Assembly: GCF_000023825.1 (NCBI RefSeq)
Contig: NC_013061.1
Span: forward strand, 3,720,001-3,784,000
Direction of reading: 5' to 3'
Origin: Pedobacter heparinus DSM 2366
Lineage (GTDB): Bacteria; Bacteroidota; Bacteroidia; Sphingobacteriales; Sphingobacteriaceae
DNA length: 64,000 nt
The notes under the pieces are model-generated. The model was not told where the DNA came from. It saw only the letters and a program-made list of their open reading frames with translations, and made no database searches. This document shows positions 60,867 through 64,000 of the stretch, piece after piece. The translations under genes were made by a program, and so were the position numbers. The stretch's first letter is position 1. Every line of letters begins with the position of its first letter.

Positions 60867-62201
60867 CTAATGCTTAAAGAAAGCTTTAAAGATATCATTC
60901 CCGAGCACAAATACCATCAGCGACAGCAGCATTACAAAACCTACAATCTGTGCACGCTCCATAAATTTATCGCCCAGGGGTTTTCCTTTGATCATTTCGA
61001 TGATCAGGAACACCACATGTCCCCCATCTAAAGCCGGGATAGGCAATAAATTCATAAATGCCAGTGCAATAGATATAAAGCCTGTAGAAGCCCAGAACCT
61101 AGCCCATATCCACTCACCACCATAAACTTTACGTGCAATCTCTACCGGGCCTGAAAAAGCCTTGTTGGGTTTGATTTTCCCTGTAACTACCTTCCATATC
61201 CCTTTTGCATTGTCGCTAAAAGTTTTCCATGCCTGATCAATACCTACCGGTAAAGCCGCAAAAAAACCATATTTGAGCGTTTCTTCTTTGATCTCATTGG
61301 CATTAAAGAAAAGGCCCATTTTTCCTGCAGTATCCAACGCTACATTCACATCCAGCAATTGCCCGCTTCTGTTTATTTTAAAATCTACTGTCTTGCCTTT
61401 ATATTTTGTGAGCTCTTCCTTAACATCTTCATCATATTTTACAGGTTTGCTGTGTACAGATACAATCCTGTCGCCAGCTTTTAAGCCGGCCTTATCAGCT
61501 GGCAAGCCCGGGGGCACGCTGTCGATAGTTGCAGTAAGCAACGGTTTACGGCTGATAAATGCCTCAATACCTAAGTCAGAAACTTTGTTCAATATGTTGT
61601 CGGGCACTTTAATATCAATGGTTTTATTGCCACGCACTACCGTAAGGTTGGTATTGCCCAGTAAAACTTTTGAACTGATCAGCTCTTCAAAACGAATTAC
61701 TTTATTGCCATTTACAGCAATTACCCGATCTCCTTTTTGCAGACCGATCTCTTTACCTATACTGCCAGGGTTTATCCCGCTCACAACAGAACTATTGGCA
61801 ATATAAGTTTCGCCATATTTAAAGGTCAGCATCCAGAAAATAAAAATACCAACCACTATATTTACAAATACACCACCAAGCATTACAATGAGGCGCTGCC
61901 AGGCAGGTTTTGATCTAAACTCCCAGGGTTGTGCCGGCTGTTGCATCTGCTCGGTATCCATAGATTCGTCTATCATCCCTGCGATCTTCACATAGCCACC
62001 CAATGGCAGCCAGCCAATGCCATATTCACAATCGCCCTTTTTAAAGCTAAACAGCTTAACACCCCATGCATCAAAGAACAGGTAGAATTTCTCTACTTTA
62101 ATCCCAAAGGCACGTGCCGCCAAAAAATGTCCCAACTCATGTAAAATTACCAATATTGATAATCCCAGAAGTAACTGGGCCGCCATAATCAATCCACTCA
62201 T
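60867..62201 (-). CDS. rseP: RIP metalloprotease RseP (site-2 protease)
   Basis: 444 residues. The zinc site HELGH is at 21-25 in the first membrane helix, with a distal Asp in LLPIPALDGGHVVFLIIEM near 390. Two PDZ-like domains lie between (INPGSIGKEIGLQKGDRVIAV and LPADKAGLKAGDRIVSVH). It cleaves membrane-bound anti-sigma factors, which fits the FecR systems of this genome. It lies 36 bases downstream of dxr, a common Bacteroidota arrangement. Confidence 0.95.
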   Translation of the reverse strand: MSGLIMAAQLLLGLSILVILHELGHFLAARAFGIKVEKFYLFFDAWGVKLFSFKKGDCEYGIGWLPLGGYVKIAGMIDESMDTEQMQQPAQPWEFRSKPAWQRLIVMLGGVFVNIVVGIFIFWMLTFKYGETYIANSSVVSGINPGSIGKEIGLQKGDRVIAVNGNKVIRFEELISSKVLLGNTNLTVVRGNKTIDIKVPDNILNKVSDLGIEAFISRKPLLTATIDSVPPGLPADKAGLKAGDRIVSVHSKPVKYDEDVKEELTKYKGKTVDFKINRSGQLLDVNVALDTAGKMGLFFNANEIKEETLKYGFFAALPVGIDQAWKTFSDNAKGIWKVVTGKIKPNKAFSGPVEIARKVYGGEWIWARFWASTGFISIALAFMNLLPIPALDGGHVVFLIIEMIKGKPLGDKFMERAQIVGFVMLLSLMVFVLGNDIFKAFFKH

Positions 62202-62237
62202 ATTTTTATTTTAATGTTCTGTTTAGATGCTAAAATT

Positions 62238-63389
62238 CTATTTTGTTACTAATTGGTCTGCTAATATACGGGTATACTGATCTGTTTCTAAATAATTATT
62301 CAGGCTGGGGCTCTCAATAAAACCAATATTATCCATACAGGCCTCAATTACATCACTCATTTGTAAAAACCCTATCCTGTCCTGTAAAAATGCACCCACT
62401 ACCACTTCATTGGCCGCATTAATAATGCAGGGCATATTCCCTCCCTTCCGCAGCGCAGTATAAGCCAGGTCCAGGTTTCTGAATGTCTTTGAGTCTGCCT
62501 GGTAAAAGTTCAGTTCAGGATAATCAATAAAGTTAAAACGCTTAAAATTGCTGCTTATTCTGTCGGGATAAGCAAGCGCATAATGGATTGGCAGTTTCAT
62601 ATCAGGTAAACCCATCTGTGCCTTCATCGATCCATCGTTAAACTGTACCAGTGAATGCACAATAGATTGGGGGTGTACAATCACATCAATCTGATCTGCT
62701 TCCAGTCCAAACAGCCATTTGGCTTCTATCACTTCCAGTCCCTTGTTCATCAGCGAAGCTGAATCAATTGTAATCTTTGCACCCATTACCCAGTTGGGAT
62801 GTTTTAGTGCTTCGGCCTTGGTAACCCCCATTAAAAAAGAATGATCTTTCCCTCTGAATGGCCCCCCGGAAGCGGTAAGATATATTTTTTCGACCGTATG
62901 GTTATTTTCGCCAACCAGGCATTGGAAGATAGCGGAATGCTCCGAATCTACGGGCACAATCTTCACTCCTTTTTCTTTTGCCAGACGTGTAATCAGGTCG
63001 CCCGCCACTACCAAAGTCTCTTTGTTGGCTAATGCGATATCCTTTCCTGCATTGATGGCTTCAATTGTAGGTCTTAAACCTACTGATCCTACGAGAGCGG
63101 TAAGCACCAGGTGTACCTCATCTAATGCTGCAGCTTCGCAAAGTGCTTCCTCACCAGCCAGCACTTTAATACCTGTACCAGAAAGTGCAGCTTTTACTTT
63201 TGCATATTTGCTTTCATCAGTAATTACCACCAGTACCGGATTAAACTTTAAGGCCTGCTCAATCAATAAATCAGTGTTGGACTGGGCAGTAAGTGCCAAA
63301 ACTTTGTACAGGTCAGGATTACTCCCGATTACTTCTAAAGCCTGTGTACCTACAGAACCCGTAGCACCTAAAATGGATATATTTTTCAA
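62238..63389 (-). CDS. dxr: 1-deoxy-D-xylulose 5-phosphate reductoisomerase (TTG start)
   Basis: 383 residues. NADPH-binding ILGATGSVGTQALEV at the N-terminus, metal-binding VPVDSEHSAIFQCL, ASGGPFRG, PNWVMGAKITIDSASLMNKGLEVIEA and VIVHPQSIVHSLVQF are all present. It makes MEP in isoprenoid synthesis. The start is TTG at 63389, overlapping the upstream stop by 4 bases (TTGA). A strong AGGAG ribosome site 8 bases ahead supports it, and the N-terminus matches the family. Confidence 0.96.
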   Translation of the reverse strand: MKNISILGATGSVGTQALEVIGSNPDLYKVLALTAQSNTDLLIEQALKFNPVLVVITDESKYAKVKAALSGTGIKVLAGEEALCEAAALDEVHLVLTALVGSVGLRPTIEAINAGKDIALANKETLVVAGDLITRLAKEKGVKIVPVDSEHSAIFQCLVGENNHTVEKIYLTASGGPFRGKDHSFLMGVTKAEALKHPNWVMGAKITIDSASLMNKGLEVIEAKWLFGLEADQIDVIVHPQSIVHSLVQFNDGSMKAQMGLPDMKLPIHYALAYPDRISSNFKRFNFIDYPELNFYQADSKTFRNLDLAYTALRKGGNMPCIINAANEVVVGAFLQDRIGFLQMSDVIEACMDNIGFIESPSLNNYLETDQYTRILADQLVTK

Positions 63390-64000
63390 TTAATTCTCCT
63401 CTGTTCTTCGTCTTCAGGACGAGTTATAAAACTACTTAAGTCATCCGCAATCTTCCTGTCATTGGCCAGACGCGGAACTTTATTTTGTCCACCTAGCTTT
63501 CCCTGCACCTTCATATAGCGCACAAAAGCATCTTTTTGCAAAGACCGGATGATCAAAGGTTGCAATATTTTCCCTTCAATCAGGTCAAAATAATAAATAT
63601 TCTTTTTCTGAAGGGCTTCGTCTACCTTTTTACTAAAGGCGGCCATGTCTTCAGGGAAGCTGGCAAACTCTACAAACCACTCATGATAAGGAAGTTCTCC
63701 TTTAGGGGTATTTACCTGGGGGGCAACTGTAAATTCGGTAATGCCTACTCCCTCTTCATTGGCAACTGAAAGTAAGGCATGCTCTACTTCCTCACCAATC
63801 ACATGCTCACCAAAAGCCGAGATAAAATGTTTGATCCTGCCTGTTACCACAATTTTATAAGGATCTTTTGATACAAATTTCACAGTATCGCCAATCACAT
63901 AGCCCCAAAGACCGGCATTTGTATTCAAGATCAGTACATAATTTACACCTATTTCTACCCCGGCAAGGCTTAAACGGCTGGGATGGTCATTATAAAACTC
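63386..64000 (-). CDS. GH3-family (auxin-responsive-promoter-like) protein, N-terminus beyond window
   Basis: 205 codons of the C-terminal part are visible; the frame is open to base 64000 (EFYNDHPSRLSLAGVEIGVN and onward). The VLILNTNAGLWGYVIGDTVK, VTGRIKHFISAFGEHVIGEE and EEVEHAL stretches match bacterial GH3 proteins, acyl-adenylating enzymes of the ANL superfamily. It overlaps dxr by 4 bases. Function in bacteria is poorly known. Confidence 0.88.
   Translation of the reverse strand, partial: EFYNDHPSRLSLAGVEIGVNYVLILNTNAGLWGYVIGDTVKFVSKDPYKIVVTGRIKHFISAFGEHVIGEEVEHALLSVANEEGVGITEFTVAPQVNTPKGELPYHEWFVEFASFPEDMAAFSKKVDEALQKKNIYYFDLIEGKILQPLIIRSLQKDAFVRYMKVQGKLGGQNKVPRLANDRKIADDLSSFITRPEDEEQRRIN

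Noticed and set aside
1..64000. CRISPR arrays, rRNA genes, complete insertion sequences and prophage modules
   Set aside because: No regularly spaced repeats, rRNA sequence, intact transposase with terminal repeats or phage structural genes were seen.

Overview
The window looks like chromosome of a Bacteroidota species of the Pedobacter/Sphingobacteriaceae type. This is inferred from a SusC/SusD pair with its own ECF sigma factor and FecR anti-sigma, a second sigma/FecR set, LytTR-type two-component systems, MacAB/TolC-like efflux, tandem DUF6266 genes, a DUF6515-like protein, and promoter-like TAnnTTTG boxes instead of E. coli-type promoters. No database could be searched; names rest on motifs and family knowledge.

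Layout. 1-8 kb (minus strand): a tightly packed sugar-catabolic operon with a GH20 hexosaminidase (cut by the window edge), a GH28-like enzyme, an FHS-family sugar permease, a frameshifted murQ, a hexuronate-type MFS permease, a TIM-barrel isomerase and a PhyH dioxygenase, followed by two plus-strand regulators (AraC, GntR with a sugar-binding domain). 10-18 kb: a small XRE regulator, an ArsR/SRPBCC pair with duplicated operators, and a LytTR sensor/regulator pair divergent from a TolC-MacA-MacB-type exporter. 18-24.5 kb: a DUF6515-like protein, an SDR, then the most unusual locus: a 27-residue open frame ending in five cysteines, behind a strong promoter and palindromic operator and in front of an attenuator-like hairpin, leading into a PhyH dioxygenase; the next gene (fatty-acid hydroxylase/sterol desaturase family) carries the same operator core. 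A HAD phosphatase, a small protein and an acyltransferase follow.

24.5-31 kb: quinone-oxidoreductase-like enzyme, metE with a divergent Lrp/AsnC regulator sharing a palindrome, a lipoprotein isomerase, an Rpn-type nuclease and a DUF1016 gene fragment beside three related hairpins. 31-39 kb: cyclophilin, an ECF sigma factor separated from a FecR gene by an arsenic-resistance operon (arsR, DUF6428, arsC, acr3) plus an orphan UPF0175 gene, then three tandem DUF6266 genes. 39-46.4 kb: TetR-controlled thioredoxin-reductase-like gene, a Panacea-type toxin-antitoxin locus whose second gene is frameshifted, a divergent LytTR regulator/kinase pair, lipoproteins, and metA with a possible RBS-sequestering leader. 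46.4-52.7 kb: AT-rich accessory genes (lipoproteins, DUF4345, two AraC regulators, a hydrolase/cyclophilin-like/acetyltransferase operon) ending at tRNA-Leu. 53-64 kb: DUF3817, the SusD-SusC-FecR-sigma unit, then housekeeping hscB, rseP, dxr and a GH3-like gene (cut by the window edge).

Sulfur is a recurring theme (metE, metA, poly-Cys leader), as is sugar uptake. Two genes (murQ and the putative toxin) have single-base frameshifts, and several fragments suggest local decay, although sequencing errors cannot be excluded.
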